From positions 1 through 64,000 of the forward strand of contig NZ_MRCM01000003.1 of NCBI RefSeq assembly GCF_002303885.1: a DNA stretch of 64,000 nt. Direction: 5' to 3'. Both the position numbers and the translations under genes were made by a program. This DNA comes from Flavobacterium sp. ACN2 (GTDB lineage: Bacteria; Bacteroidota; Bacteroidia; Flavobacteriales; Flavobacteriaceae). Positions 1 through 7,927 of this stretch are shown piece by piece. The stretch's first letter is position 1; each line of letters opens with the position of its first letter. Below the pieces are notes generated by a model. The model worked only from the letters and a program-made list of their open reading frames with translations, searched no databases and was not told the origin of the DNA.

Positions 1-74
1 CTCTACCCCTCGACTTGCATGTGTTAAGCCTGCCGCTAGCGTTCATCCTGAGCCAGGATCAAACTCTTCATCGT
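1..74 (-). rRNA. rrs: 16S ribosomal RNA, 5' end only
   Basis: Read on the minus strand, the segment contains the universal 27F site (AGAGTTTGATCCTGGCTCAG, complement at 48-67) followed by the 5' domain start with ACGCTAGCGGCAGGCTTAAC and ATGCAAGTCGAGGGG, which is typical of Flavobacteriaceae. The mature 5' end is placed at about 74 by analogy with E. coli numbering, so it is approximate. The gene runs off the left edge; the rest of the rRNA operon lies outside the window. It is transcribed leftward from the three promoters at 242-517. Confidence 0.97.
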
Positions 75-153
75 ATATTTTAATATTATATAATCGATGC
101 TCTTTCTATCGGTTCTTTTCGAATCTTGCGATTCTACTGCTCTTATTCTTTTT

Positions 154-175
154 GTTCTAACATCTCTGTTAGAAC
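154..175 (-). other. Hairpin in the rRNA leader
   Basis: A perfect 9-bp stem with a 4-nt loop (arms GTTCTAACA and TGTTAGAAC) sits in the pre-16S leader between the nearest promoter and the mature 5' end. A second small hairpin (GAATC/GATTC) lies at 121-134. Leader hairpins of this kind often take part in RNase processing or antitermination; that role is inferred here. Confidence 0.5.
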
Positions 176-241
176 GGCTGTCAATTCAATATGTCTACGA
201 ACGTAATTTTTTTGTCTTTCGCTTGTCTCTCAAAGCGGGTG

Positions 242-272
242 CAAAACTAAAACTTCTTTTTGTTTCCTGCAA
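242..272 (-). promoter_or_regulatory. rRNA promoter, proximal
   Basis: The minus strand carries TTG, 20 nt, then TAGTTTTG, matching the Bacteroidetes primary-sigma consensus (-33 TTTG/TTG, -7 TAnnTTTG). It is followed by CACCCGC, as at the two upstream copies. It is the copy nearest the 16S gene. Confidence 0.7.
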
Positions 273-366
273 GAAAAATTTAAAGTTTTTTTTGAGATTT
301 TTTCAATCCCGTTTTCTCCAATTTTCCTCCCAATCCCTCAATGAACTTTTCCTGTTTTGCGGGGTG

Positions 367-397
367 CAAATGTAGAAAGCATTTTCAAATCTCGCAA
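367..397 (-). promoter_or_regulatory. rRNA promoter, middle
   Basis: TTG, 20 nt, TACATTTG on the minus strand, followed by CACCCCGC. The upstream box lies in AAGCTTGCG, the same context as the distal copy, so the two look like duplicates. Confidence 0.7.
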
Positions 398-487
398 GCT
401 TTTTCGAATCTTTTTTTTGAAAATTTCTTTCCGTCTGATTCTCCTTTCCTGCCAGTATTTCGATGAACGCCTTCGCTGTTGCGGGTG

Positions 488-517
488 CAAAAGTAGAACC
501 TTTTTCCGCTTACGCAA
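488..517 (-). promoter_or_regulatory. rRNA promoter, distal
   Basis: TTG, 19 nt, TACTTTTG on the minus strand, followed by CACCCGC. This is the best match of the three to TAnnTTTG. No further copy is visible upstream of it. Confidence 0.7.
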
Positions 518-837
518 GCTTTTTCAAAGAGTTTTTTTGATATTTTTTCCATGTTTTTCTTAACATTCTAATAACTCGCCGTTTACAGCATAAACTTTTT
601 TCAAACCTTGTAGGGTTTTTCTGCACAGCCCTGCTGTTTTGGCATTTTCCGCCCGTTTCGGCATTCGCTTTTTATGGGGTTTTCAGCCTTTAAGCCCATT
701 TTTTGAAGAAATTCCATGTTTTCAAAAGCCGACATCTTCCGTTTTCAATCCCGCAAAGGCGCTGAGGCGCCAAGCTTTTCCTTCTCCCCCTTCCAAAACC
801 CGCCCTTTTCCCCTTTAAGCCGCCTCTGAAAACCGGT

Positions 838-911
838 GCCCTAGCCCCGATAGAAGCGGAAATCCTTTTGCTTTTTTCTTTAAAAAGCAAAAGATTGAAG
901 CGGATAGCGGG
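838..911 (-). other. Structured non-coding element upstream of rRNA promoters
   Basis: The core is a long hairpin (arms around 861-876 and 882-896, CCTTTTGCTTTTT against AAAAAGCAAAAG). It is bordered by related GC-rich segments, CCCCGATAGAAGCGG on the left and GAAGCGGATAGCGGG on the right. The surrounding 560-1040 has no convincing gene. It resembles an intergenic element I associate with flavobacterial genomes, but I cannot name it from sequence alone. It could be a structured RNA or a dispersed repeat. Confidence 0.4.
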
Positions 912-1042
912 AAACAGCTCCTTATAAATGCCAAATCTCAATTTTTTAAAATCCAAAATTCCAAATGCTGCCGCTAGAAGGGCTTCGGCTTCGCTCAGAC
1001 GGACAATCGAGATTTTCTCCTTATATATATGTATAAACAATA

Positions 1043-1075
1043 AACCCGACTGGTTTTAAAAAACTGTCGGGTTGG
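1043..1075 (-). terminator. Terminator of the LolC/E-like permease gene
   Basis: AACCCGAC and GTCGGGTT arms enclose an A/T loop, followed on the minus strand by a T-rich run, just past the permease stop codon. The same stem recurs at three other gene ends in this window. Confidence 0.75.
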
Positions 1076-1096
1076 ATATTGTGCTTTACTTTTTAC

Positions 1097-2332
1097 TTAG
1101 TCGAAACGGATCGCTTTTACAGGTGATATTTTTGTTATTATATAAGAAGGTATTAATAGCACCAAGAAACAAACACCAACCGTAAGCAGGTTTAATAATA
1201 GTATATACATCCAATTTAGATAAACTGGCGCCTGATTTACATAATAGTTTTCTGGATTGAGCTTAATTATGCCGAATTGCTGCTGTATTAATAGAATTGA
1301 AATTCCGATCAAATTTCCCCAGAATAGTCCACGTAGAATTAGATAAAAGGCATTATATAAAAATATCTTACGTACTGACCAGTTATTTGCGCCCATAGAT
1401 TTTAAAATTCCAATCATTTGAGTTCTTTCTAAAATGAGAACCAGCAATGCCACTACCATATTAATTGTTGCCACGAGAATCATGACCCCTAAAATGATTA
1501 CTATATTAAAATCAAAGAGCTTAAGCCAGTCAAAAATATAACTGTATTTTTCTACAATGGTTTGTGTATCTAGATTAGACGAGGTTTTTTCGTAAATTTT
1601 ATTTCCTGTGGATTTAATTTCATTAAAATCCTTTACAAAAACCTCAAATGCTCCAACTTGACTCTCGCTCCACTTATTGATTCTTTGAATATGGCGGATA
1701 TCTCCGATAATATATGTTGCATCAAAATCTTGGAATCCGGAATTAAATATTCCGACAATCTTAAACCTACGGCTATTTGGAAGTTTACCTTGCTCTTCCT
1801 TTATAAAAAAAGTATTGAATTGGTCTCCAATTTTTAAATTTAAACGATCTGCAAGAAATCTTGAAATAATAACATCTTCATTCAATGCTTTTGCAAAACC
1901 TGGAAGTTTACCTTCAACAATATATTCTTTAATATTATTCCAATCGTAATCTGCTCCTACACCTTTAAATATAATTCCTTCAAAAGCATTTTCCGTTCTA
2001 ATTATTCCAGCTTTACTGGCCACTGCCTGGATATGGCTTACTTCTGGAACCGATTTAAAATTAGGATAAAAATCTTGTTGCTTTGAAATTGGAACTGTTG
2101 TAACTTCTGAATTATTATTGTCATAATTAGAAATTATGATTTGGCCATTAAAAGCAGAAACTTTATCGCGAATTTTCTTTTGCAAGCCTATTCCTGTGGC
2201 CACAGAAACCATCATCATGATTATTCCGATTGCAATTGCAGAAATCGCAATTTTTATAATGGGCGCCGAGATACTGCTTTTATAATCTTTTGCAGTAATA
2301 AGTCTTTTGGCTATGAAATATTCTAAATTCAA
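1097..2332 (-). CDS. ABC transporter permease, FtsX/LolC-LolE type
   Basis: This is an inner-membrane permease of 411 residues. The N-terminus has a long transmembrane helix (about residues 25-50) followed by a MacB-like periplasmic domain (about 55-260). Three more membrane helices (about 278-302, 325-355, 375-400) form the FtsX domain. The four-helix architecture matches the LolC/LolE family that extracts lipoproteins from the inner membrane, but MacB-like exporters share it and no ATPase or LolA gene is adjacent, so the substrate is uncertain. A good promoter at 2373-2401 and a terminator at 1043-1075 suggest a single-gene transcript. Confidence 0.85.
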   Translation of the reverse strand: MNLEYFIAKRLITAKDYKSSISAPIIKIAISAIAIGIIMMMVSVATGIGLQKKIRDKVSAFNGQIIISNYDNNNSEVTTVPISKQQDFYPNFKSVPEVSHIQAVASKAGIIRTENAFEGIIFKGVGADYDWNNIKEYIVEGKLPGFAKALNEDVIISRFLADRLNLKIGDQFNTFFIKEEQGKLPNSRRFKIVGIFNSGFQDFDATYIIGDIRHIQRINKWSESQVGAFEVFVKDFNEIKSTGNKIYEKTSSNLDTQTIVEKYSYIFDWLKLFDFNIVIILGVMILVATINMVVALLVLILERTQMIGILKSMGANNWSVRKIFLYNAFYLILRGLFWGNLIGISILLIQQQFGIIKLNPENYYVNQAPVYLNWMYILLLNLLTVGVCFLVLLIPSYIITKISPVKAIRFD

Positions 2333-2372
2333 ATTATGAGTTTTCTTTATGTTGTTTAATTATTTCCTTTCT

Positions 2373-2401
2373 CAAAAATACATCTTAAAAAAGGAAATCA
2401 A
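2373..2401 (-). promoter_or_regulatory. Promoter of the LolC/E-like permease gene
   Basis: On the minus strand the site reads TTG, 18 nt, TATTTTTG, a full match to TTG-N17-23-TAnnTTTG, about 40 nt upstream of the start codon. Confidence 0.6.
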
Positions 2402-2434
2402 TATATTCTTAGAAACAATTGCCTGTATATTCAA

Positions 2435-2929
2435 TCATAACGGCAGCTTCTTTTTCATTTCCTCGACGATGTTGAATGCTGCTGGACAAATTTCGACGTT
2501 TTTCAAAGTTAAATTAGAAATCTGATAAAATTTGTTTCGATCTGTATGAGGAAACTCTCTACAGGCTTTCGGACGAACATCATAAATCATACAATAATTT
2601 TCATTATCTAAAAACGTACATGGAACGCTTTGCAAAACATAATCTTTGTCTTCATCAATTCGCAAGTACTGATCAATAAATTGCTGAGGCTTTTGTCTAA
2701 AGTGTTTAGAAATTCGCTCTATATCTGCCAAAGTAAACAATGGCCCAGTCGTTTTACAGCAATTAGCACACTTCAAGCAATCCGTCCTTTTGAATTCGGC
2801 ATTATGCAAATCCTGCATAATGTAATCTAAATTCTTTGGCGGTTTCTTTTTAAGCTTATCGAAATACTTTTTATTCTCGTTATGCTTATCTTTGGCTAAC
2901 TTACTTAAATTATTTAAAATCTGTTTCAA
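2435..2929 (-). CDS. YkgJ-family cysteine cluster protein
   Basis: The 164-residue protein carries the YkgJ (UPF0153) signature: CLKCANCC at about residues 54-61, then CTFLDNENYCMIYDVRPKAC around 104-123, and a last Cys near 148. The family is thought to bind zinc or iron through these cysteines; no enzymatic role is established. It is divergent from the methyltransferase gene at 3002, with a short spacer. A TAATTTTG -7-like box lies at 2953-2960, but no matching -33 element is visible. A more distant relative (DUF3109) is encoded at 57666-58235. Confidence 0.85.
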   Translation of the reverse strand: MKQILNNLSKLAKDKHNENKKYFDKLKKKPPKNLDYIMQDLHNAEFKRTDCLKCANCCKTTGPLFTLADIERISKHFRQKPQQFIDQYLRIDEDKDYVLQSVPCTFLDNENYCMIYDVRPKACREFPHTDRNKFYQISNLTLKNVEICPAAFNIVEEMKKKLPL

Positions 2930-2965
2930 GTTTAGTATTTAAAGTTGATTTGCAAAATTAAACAA

Positions 2966-3000
2966 CTTTGAACTTGAAACCTTAAACTTTGAACTAAAAC
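2966..3000. repeat. Heptamer array, five CTTGAAA-like units
   Basis: Five 7-nt units in tandem: CTTTGAA, CTTGAAA, CCTTAAA, CTTTGAA, CTAAAAC. The array ends 1 nt before the start codon of the methyltransferase gene at 3002 and so occupies its 5' leader. Related arrays occur at 22182 and 30737. Confidence 0.75.
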
Positions 3001-3001
3001 A

Positions 3002-3709
3002 ATGAAAGATCTTTTTGGGAAAGCAATATTTGATTTTTACACCAAAAATTCACCTGAAGACATTATTACTGAAACTTCTATTTCTGAAGAAGATGAAATG
3101 AGTGTCGAATATCTTTTCCGCTCTTATAACGAAATGCCGAAAATTGAGCAAAAGGCTTTGCAATTGGCAAAAGGAAAAATATTGGATGTAGGGTGCGGAG
3201 CTGGAAGTCATGCTTTATCCCTGCAAAATGAACGCAGTTTAAATGTAACCGCTATTGATATTTCTGAAAAAGCAATTGAGACTTGCCGTCTTCGAGGAAT
3301 AAAAAACGCTAAAGTTGAAAATATTCTCGATTTTGATGGAGAAAAGTTCGATACAATTTTACTTCTAATGAACGGAACAGGGATTTTTGGCCAGTTAAAA
3401 AACTGCAATTCCTATTTAACTAAACTAAAATCTCTTTTAAATCCTGGCGGACAAATTTTAATTGACAGCTCGGATATCATTTATATGTTTGATGAGGATG
3501 AAGATGGCGGAAAATGGATTCCGTCTGAAAATGATTATTATGGAGAGCTCGTTTTTAATATTAGCTATAAAGGAGAAAAAGAAGAACCTTTTGATTGGTT
3601 GTATTTGGATTATAACACGCTTCAAAATGCAGCGATTGCCAATGATTTAAATTGTGAACTTGTTCTAGAGGGCGAGCATTATGATTATTTAGCTAGGCTC
3701 ACCATTTAA
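3002..3709 (+). CDS. Class I SAM-dependent methyltransferase
   Basis: The 235-residue protein has a Rossmann-type SAM-binding core. Motif I is ILDVGCGAGSHAL at about residues 60-72, the acidic end of strand 2 is VTAIDIS near 84-90, and a GGQILIDSSD segment (about 149-158) resembles motif III. The family methylates small molecules or proteins; the substrate cannot be told from sequence. The downstream YfiT-like gene starts 21 nt after the stop, so the two are probably co-transcribed. The heptamer array at 2966-3000 abuts the start codon. Confidence 0.85.
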   Translation: MKDLFGKAIFDFYTKNSPEDIITETSISEEDEMSVEYLFRSYNEMPKIEQKALQLAKGKILDVGCGAGSHALSLQNERSLNVTAIDISEKAIETCRLRGIKNAKVENILDFDGEKFDTILLLMNGTGIFGQLKNCNSYLTKLKSLLNPGGQILIDSSDIIYMFDEDEDGGKWIPSENDYYGELVFNISYKGEKEEPFDWLYLDYNTLQNAAIANDLNCELVLEGEHYDYLARLTI

Positions 3710-3730
3710 AAATAAACCATAAAAAAACCT

Positions 3731-4276
3731 ATGAAAGAACTAGATTTAGAGAAATTAAAATATCCTATCGGAAAATTTATTGCTCCAGAAAATTTTTCAG
3801 CAGAATATCTTTCTGAAAAAATCAAAGAAATTGAAACTCTTCCAGAAAGATTAGCAAAAGAAACGATTCATTTAAAAGATGAACAATTAGACACGCCTTA
3901 TCGTAATGACGGATGGACCGTGAGACAAGTCATTCATCATTGCGCCGAAAGCCATATGCATTGTTTTATCAGAATTAAATGGACATTAACAGAGAACAAT
4001 CCAGTTATCAAAGCTTACGACGAAGTTCTTTGGTCTGAATTAAATGATAGTTTAACAATGCCTATTCAACCAACTTTGGAATTATTGAAAGGACTTCATT
4101 TCAGACTAGGCTATATTATGAAAAATTTATCTGAATCTGATTTAGAAAAAACTTTTATACATCCTTCAGATAATTCGGAAAACAAACTCAAAAAAATTAT
4201 CGGAATGTATGCCTGGCATGGAAACCATCATCTTGCACACATTACTGCCTTGAAAAATTATAAAAACTGGAAATAA
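3731..4276 (+). CDS. YfiT-family DinB-like metal-dependent protein (putative bacillithiol transferase)
   Basis: The 181-residue protein has the DinB four-helix-bundle fold of the YfiT family. Characteristic features are the N-terminal LKYPIGKF segment, the WTVRQVIHHCAESHMHCF block at about 58-75 and the C-terminal WHGNHHLAH block near 162-170, which supply the three metal-binding histidines. Bacillus YfiT/BstA relatives are metal-dependent transferases acting on bacillithiol. Whether this organism uses bacillithiol cannot be judged here. The gene follows the methyltransferase gene and ends at a bidirectional terminator. Confidence 0.85.
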   Translation: MKELDLEKLKYPIGKFIAPENFSAEYLSEKIKEIETLPERLAKETIHLKDEQLDTPYRNDGWTVRQVIHHCAESHMHCFIRIKWTLTENNPVIKAYDEVLWSELNDSLTMPIQPTLELLKGLHFRLGYIMKNLSESDLEKTFIHPSDNSENKLKKIIGMYAWHGNHHLAHITALKNYKNWK

Positions 4277-4318
4277 TGAGTTGTTTACTTTTTACACAAA
4301 CTGTATACTTGTATAAAA

Positions 4319-4352
4319 CAAAAAATCTCTTCTACTGAAGAGATTTTTTGTT
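4319..4352. terminator. Bidirectional terminator between yfiT-like gene and queE
   Basis: AAAAAATCTCTT and AAGAGATTTTTT arms around a short loop lie between two converging genes. A and T runs on both sides allow it to act in both directions. Confidence 0.8.
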
Positions 4353-4985
4353 TTATGGAATATTAAGATACTTATGTGTCTGTAATGAAACTCTCCATTT
4401 TGGATTGCTCATTACATAATCAACAATAAGTGGAGTCATTTCTTCTTTTTTACTCCATTCTGGCTGAAGGAATAAAATTGCATTATCGTTTACTAATTCT
4501 GCTTGCTCTTCTGCAAAAATAAAATCGTGTTTATTATAAATAATCACTTTTAACTCATGAGCATTATCATACACGGTTTGTGTTGGCAGTTTGTTCTTTT
4601 TTGGCGAAAGACAAATCCAATCCCAAGTTCCTGATAATGGAAAAGCTCCAGAAGTTTCGATATGAACTTTTAGATTCTTTTCTTTTAATCGTTTTGTTAA
4701 AAATGTCATATCCCAAGATAAAGGCTCTCCACCAGTCACTACAACTGTATCAGCATATTTTGCAGCATTTTCAACAATTAAATCCACACTTGTTGGCGGA
4801 TGAAGTTCGGCGTTCCAACTTTCTTTCACATCACACCAATGACATCCTACATCGCATCCACCAATTCTAATAAAATAAGCAGCTCGTCCTGTATGTGAAC
4901 CTTCTCCTTGAATGGTATAAAATTCTTCCATCAAAGGAAGCATTGCTCCTTTATTTACTTCTAATTGTATTTCTTTTGGTAACAT
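4353..4985 (-). CDS. queE: 7-carboxy-7-deazaguanine synthase
   Basis: QueE is a radical-SAM enzyme that contracts 6-carboxytetrahydropterin to 7-carboxy-7-deazaguanine on the queuosine/preQ1 route. The cluster motif is GGCDVGCHWCDVKESW (C-x3-C-x2-C, about residues 43-58), preceded by the family's FYTIQGEGSHTGR. VVVTGGEP near 80-87 is the SAM-binding GGE motif. The length (210) is normal. The gene is expressed from its own promoter at 5004-5031. queA, the later tRNA step, lies at 30835-31884; other que genes are not in the window. Confidence 0.95.
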   Translation of the reverse strand: MLPKEIQLEVNKGAMLPLMEEFYTIQGEGSHTGRAAYFIRIGGCDVGCHWCDVKESWNAELHPPTSVDLIVENAAKYADTVVVTGGEPLSWDMTFLTKRLKEKNLKVHIETSGAFPLSGTWDWICLSPKKNKLPTQTVYDNAHELKVIIYNKHDFIFAEEQAELVNDNAILFLQPEWSKKEEMTPLIVDYVMSNPKWRVSLQTHKYLNIP

Positions 4986-5003
4986 TTTAATATTTTAAGA
5001 GTG

Positions 5004-5031
5004 CAAAGATAGTCAATAATATACGGAACAA
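5004..5031 (-). promoter_or_regulatory. Promoter of queE
   Basis: TTG, 17 nt, TATCTTTG on the minus strand, a full consensus match about 20 nt upstream of the queE start. It lies just past the terminator of the preceding TPR gene. Confidence 0.65.
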
Positions 5032-5064
5032 AAAAACCGATAGTTTTTTGAACTATCGGTTTTT
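5032..5064 (-). terminator. Terminator of the TonB/TPR operon
   Basis: AAACCGATAG and CTATCGGTTT arms with a T run on the minus strand, 25 nt past the stop of the TPR gene. It separates the exbB-to-TPR operon from queE. Confidence 0.85.
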
Positions 5065-5086
5065 ATATTCTCTTTAAACTTTCTAA

Positions 5087-6754
5087 TTATTTTAAAGCTT
5101 TTATAGATTGTGTAGCGTATGAATTTGCAGGATCTAAAACTAAAGTTTTATTAAAATATTCAATAGCTTTAGCTTTATCTGTATTAGCATAAGCTGCACC
5201 AATACCATTGTAAGCTTCAATAAATTTCTTAGTTACAGCTGGCTTAGCCACTTCTTCTGCGCCTTTTGCTGAAATTTTAGTAACGTATTCTTCGTAGTTT
5301 TTAATGATTAAATCATCTTTATCTAATAACGAATTAATTCTTGCTTTGTACAAGTATGCTTCATCATAGCTAGGAGCAGTTACTAAAATTTTATCAAAAG
5401 CTGCATCAGCTTTCCCTAAAGCAACAGCATCACGGCTTTCTTTTGGTTTACTAGCATTACCATAGTATAAAGAAATTCCATAATAAACACTATCATCTAA
5501 GTAATTTTTAGACTCAGAATTACCTGCTCCAAGTTCAAAAATAGCAGCAGCTTGTGCATATTGTTTTTTACCAAATAACTCTTTTCCGAAATCAGCGAAT
5601 TCTTCAACTACTAAAGGCTCTAATTCAACTGCTTTTTTGATATCAGCTAAACCAGCATCAAAAGCTGCTTGATCTACTGTACCATCAGCTGCAGTTCCTT
5701 TTTTAATTTTAGCCAATCCTAAGTAGTAGTAATCTCTACCGATAACTTTGTTTCCTGGAGCTTTAATGTAATCTTCAATAGATTTAATAGCTACATCAAC
5801 ATTTCCATTTTCGTAAGCAGCATATCCTAAATATCTGTAAATTCTAGGATTTACTTTATCCTGAGCAATCATTTTGTTTGCAACAGTCTCTAATTGTTTG
5901 TAATCTTTAACCAAGATTAAGAAATCTGCATGACGCATTTTAGAATCAAGAGAGTAATCTGTCAAACTTAAGTACTTCTCGTAGTTTGTAATTGCATTCT
6001 GCAAGTTAACTTTAGCAGTAGAAGGTTTGTTTCTTGCCCATTTGTAGTATGTTTCAGCAAGCTCTCTGTAAACTGGTCCGTAATTAGCATCTAGTGCGAT
6101 AACTTCATTAAAAGATTTAATTGCTTCATCGTAAGATTTAGCACCTTTTAATAAAACTCCTAATTGCATTTTCGCTCTTAACAAAGTATTATCAGCTGTA
6201 AAAGCATCGCGATATGCTTTGTAAGCATCGTTTTGGTTGTTTGCTCCGTAGTAAGCATCTCCAATTGCCAAAAGTGCTTGTGCATTTTGAGGATCTACTA
6301 ATAAAGCTCTTTTCAAAATGTCAGTAGCACTTTTATAATCTGGATTCTCAGAATTCATGTAAGCTCTAGCGATGTAAATAAATTCATTTACATCTTTTTT
6401 CTTCATGTCTTTAGTTGCTAAAGTAAAATTAGCTTGAGCAGCAGCAGTATTCTTTGCATCAAGATCTAATTGTCCTAAACCAATGTAGCTTAAATTTTTC
6501 TTATCTGAAGCTTGTAATCCATTATTGTAATAGATTTTTGCAGAATCGACAACTGATTGATTTAAATAAACATTTCCTAAAACAAAATTTGCTTCCCCAT
6601 CTGAAGGTTTAGCTTTGATGATTGATTTAAGGATAGTTTTTGCTTTATCAAATTGTTCAGCATCAATTGCCTTCTTTGCCTGGTTGATATCTTGCGCACT
6701 TGCCGCGGTAGCCGAAGCAACTAATGCAAGACTTAAAATTTTAAATTTATTCAT
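5087..6754 (-). CDS. Secreted tetratricopeptide-repeat protein
   Basis: The 555-residue protein begins with a signal peptide (LSLALVASATAASAQ, cleavage near residue 20). Most of the remainder is TPR helices, for example AKPSDGEANFVLGNVYLNQ (about 50-68), VDPQNAQALLAIGDAYYG and LDANYGPVYRELAETYYKWA, ending in ATQSIKALK. TPR arrays mediate protein contacts in the periplasm. It is the last gene of the exbB-exbD-exbD-tonB-(small)-PstS operon and starts 16 nt after the PstS-like gene. The context suggests a periplasmic partner of the TonB machinery. The specific function is unknown. Confidence 0.9.
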   Translation of the reverse strand: MNKFKILSLALVASATAASAQDINQAKKAIDAEQFDKAKTILKSIIKAKPSDGEANFVLGNVYLNQSVVDSAKIYYNNGLQASDKKNLSYIGLGQLDLDAKNTAAAQANFTLATKDMKKKDVNEFIYIARAYMNSENPDYKSATDILKRALLVDPQNAQALLAIGDAYYGANNQNDAYKAYRDAFTADNTLLRAKMQLGVLLKGAKSYDEAIKSFNEVIALDANYGPVYRELAETYYKWARNKPSTAKVNLQNAITNYEKYLSLTDYSLDSKMRHADFLILVKDYKQLETVANKMIAQDKVNPRIYRYLGYAAYENGNVDVAIKSIEDYIKAPGNKVIGRDYYYLGLAKIKKGTAADGTVDQAAFDAGLADIKKAVELEPLVVEEFADFGKELFGKKQYAQAAAIFELGAGNSESKNYLDDSVYYGISLYYGNASKPKESRDAVALGKADAAFDKILVTAPSYDEAYLYKARINSLLDKDDLIIKNYEEYVTKISAKGAEEVAKPAVTKKFIEAYNGIGAAYANTDKAKAIEYFNKTLVLDPANSYATQSIKALK

Positions 6755-6770
6755 CTTTATTGTAATTAAT

Positions 6771-7694
6771 TTATTCTTTATCTTTTATAATTTCATTTCT
6801 AATTTTTAGCTTTCGTCCCGGAGTTTTGTAAGGCAACAAGCCTGATTTTAAAACTATTCTTTGGCCGATGTCACCTGCTATGAATGAAGCAAAGCCCATT
6901 CCTAGTCCAGAATAACCTTGACAATTGATAATAAACAAATCACGTGCCAAAGGATATTTTCCAATTTCCAAGTCATTTTGAGTTGGACTATAATATTCAT
7001 TACTGTTCAAACCTTTAACATAAAGAACATTAATTTTATTAATAGTCTCTGTCATGTCAGGAGTTGGCTGATAAAACCAATTAATACCAATAACACCAAT
7101 CATTCCTTCATTTTCTGAAACAAATTTGATTACCTCATTATTTGTTTTAAATGAGAAAACTCCCGATTTAGGTATTTCATTCACCTTTGCTAATTCTTTC
7201 ATGTAACGAACCGTACTTGAATTAGGATTATCGAAAACAAGGCCTTTAATTTTGCCATCTGTTTTGCCCTGCATGAAATCAATCACAGTTTTCAACGCGA
7301 TTAATGTATCATTATTGCTTTTGCTTGAAATAAAAGCAATAGCATCATGAGCAAAAGGAGTTACTCTTGGATTAATTTTACTTTTGTCAAAACGAGCTTT
7401 TTCTTCTACAGTTAGATCGCGAGTTGTAATTGCGACCTTAGCCTTTTGATTTAACAAATCATTAATTACTTCAGCTTCTGATTCTGGTTTTACCTTAATT
7501 TTTGCATCATAGTAAGTACCTTCAAAAACAGCAACCTGATCGTCCACAATTTGTTTTACTGTTTCGTCAACCGCAAGATCAAGTGATCCTTTCAAAATGG
7601 TCTCTTTTTCAGTTTCATTCTTGCTTTTTTGGTTGCACATGGCAAACAAAAAGACAAAAACAACCAAACCTAAAGGCTTACTATATTTCAACAT
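6771..7694 (-). CDS. PstS-like substrate-binding lipoprotein
   Basis: The 307-residue protein starts with a lipoprotein signal (LGLVVFVFLFAMCNQ, lipid-accepting Cys at about 20). It resembles the phosphate ABC transporter binding protein PstS: SLDLAVDETVKQIVDDQVAVFE, KAKVAITTRDLTVEE and NPNSSTVRYMKELA match the two-lobed fold. A recognisable T-G-S/A phosphate-binding loop is not obvious, and no pstCAB genes are near. In this location the protein may be an accessory of the TonB system rather than a phosphate importer. The gene is separated by 5 nt from the small membrane protein gene upstream. Confidence 0.8.
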   Translation of the reverse strand: MLKYSKPLGLVVFVFLFAMCNQKSKNETEKETILKGSLDLAVDETVKQIVDDQVAVFEGTYYDAKIKVKPESEAEVINDLLNQKAKVAITTRDLTVEEKARFDKSKINPRVTPFAHDAIAFISSKSNNDTLIALKTVIDFMQGKTDGKIKGLVFDNPNSSTVRYMKELAKVNEIPKSGVFSFKTNNEVIKFVSENEGMIGVIGINWFYQPTPDMTETINKINVLYVKGLNSNEYYSPTQNDLEIGKYPLARDLFIINCQGYSGLGMGFASFIAGDIGQRIVLKSGLLPYKTPGRKLKIRNEIIKDKE

Positions 7695-7699
7695 AATTA

Positions 7700-7927
7700 T
7701 TATTCTTTTGAATTAATTAATCTTAAAAATCTTATTGCAGAGTACACAATTAGTAATCCACCAAAAGCATATCTGTATTTTGGTTCCATGTTAAGTGGGA
7801 GTTTTTCCCAAAACATAATCATTAAACCGAGCACAAGATAAATTAAAAAAAACAGTATTCCTAAAACAAGAAGAAATCGCTCTTTGAGCGATTTCTTCTG
7901 AATATTATTAAGCATATCTTTTAACAT
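7700..7927 (-). CDS. Small two-helix membrane protein
   Basis: A 75-residue protein with two hydrophobic helices (about 18-38, LVLGILFFLIYLVLGLMIMF, and 48-66, YAFGGLLIVYSAIRFLRLI). Its start overlaps the tonB stop by 1 nt, so it is translationally coupled. No family is recognised beyond its conserved place between tonB and the PstS-like gene. A role linked to the TonB complex is a guess from context. Confidence 0.75.
   Translation of the reverse strand: MLKDMLNNIQKKSLKERFLLVLGILFFLIYLVLGLMIMFWEKLPLNMEPKYRYAFGGLLIVYSAIRFLRLINSKE

Noticed and set aside
97..563. Two plus-strand frames (97-375 and 357-563) that are antisense to the rRNA leader and promoters.
   Set aside because: Their composition is Phe/Leu/Ser-rich, as expected of translated T-rich DNA, and they overlap three good promoters on the other strand.
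690..1040. A 116-codon minus-strand frame next to the rRNA promoters.
   Set aside because: It runs through the long hairpin at 838-911 and has no recognisable domain, start context or neighbour. I treat it as a chance frame in a structured non-coding element.
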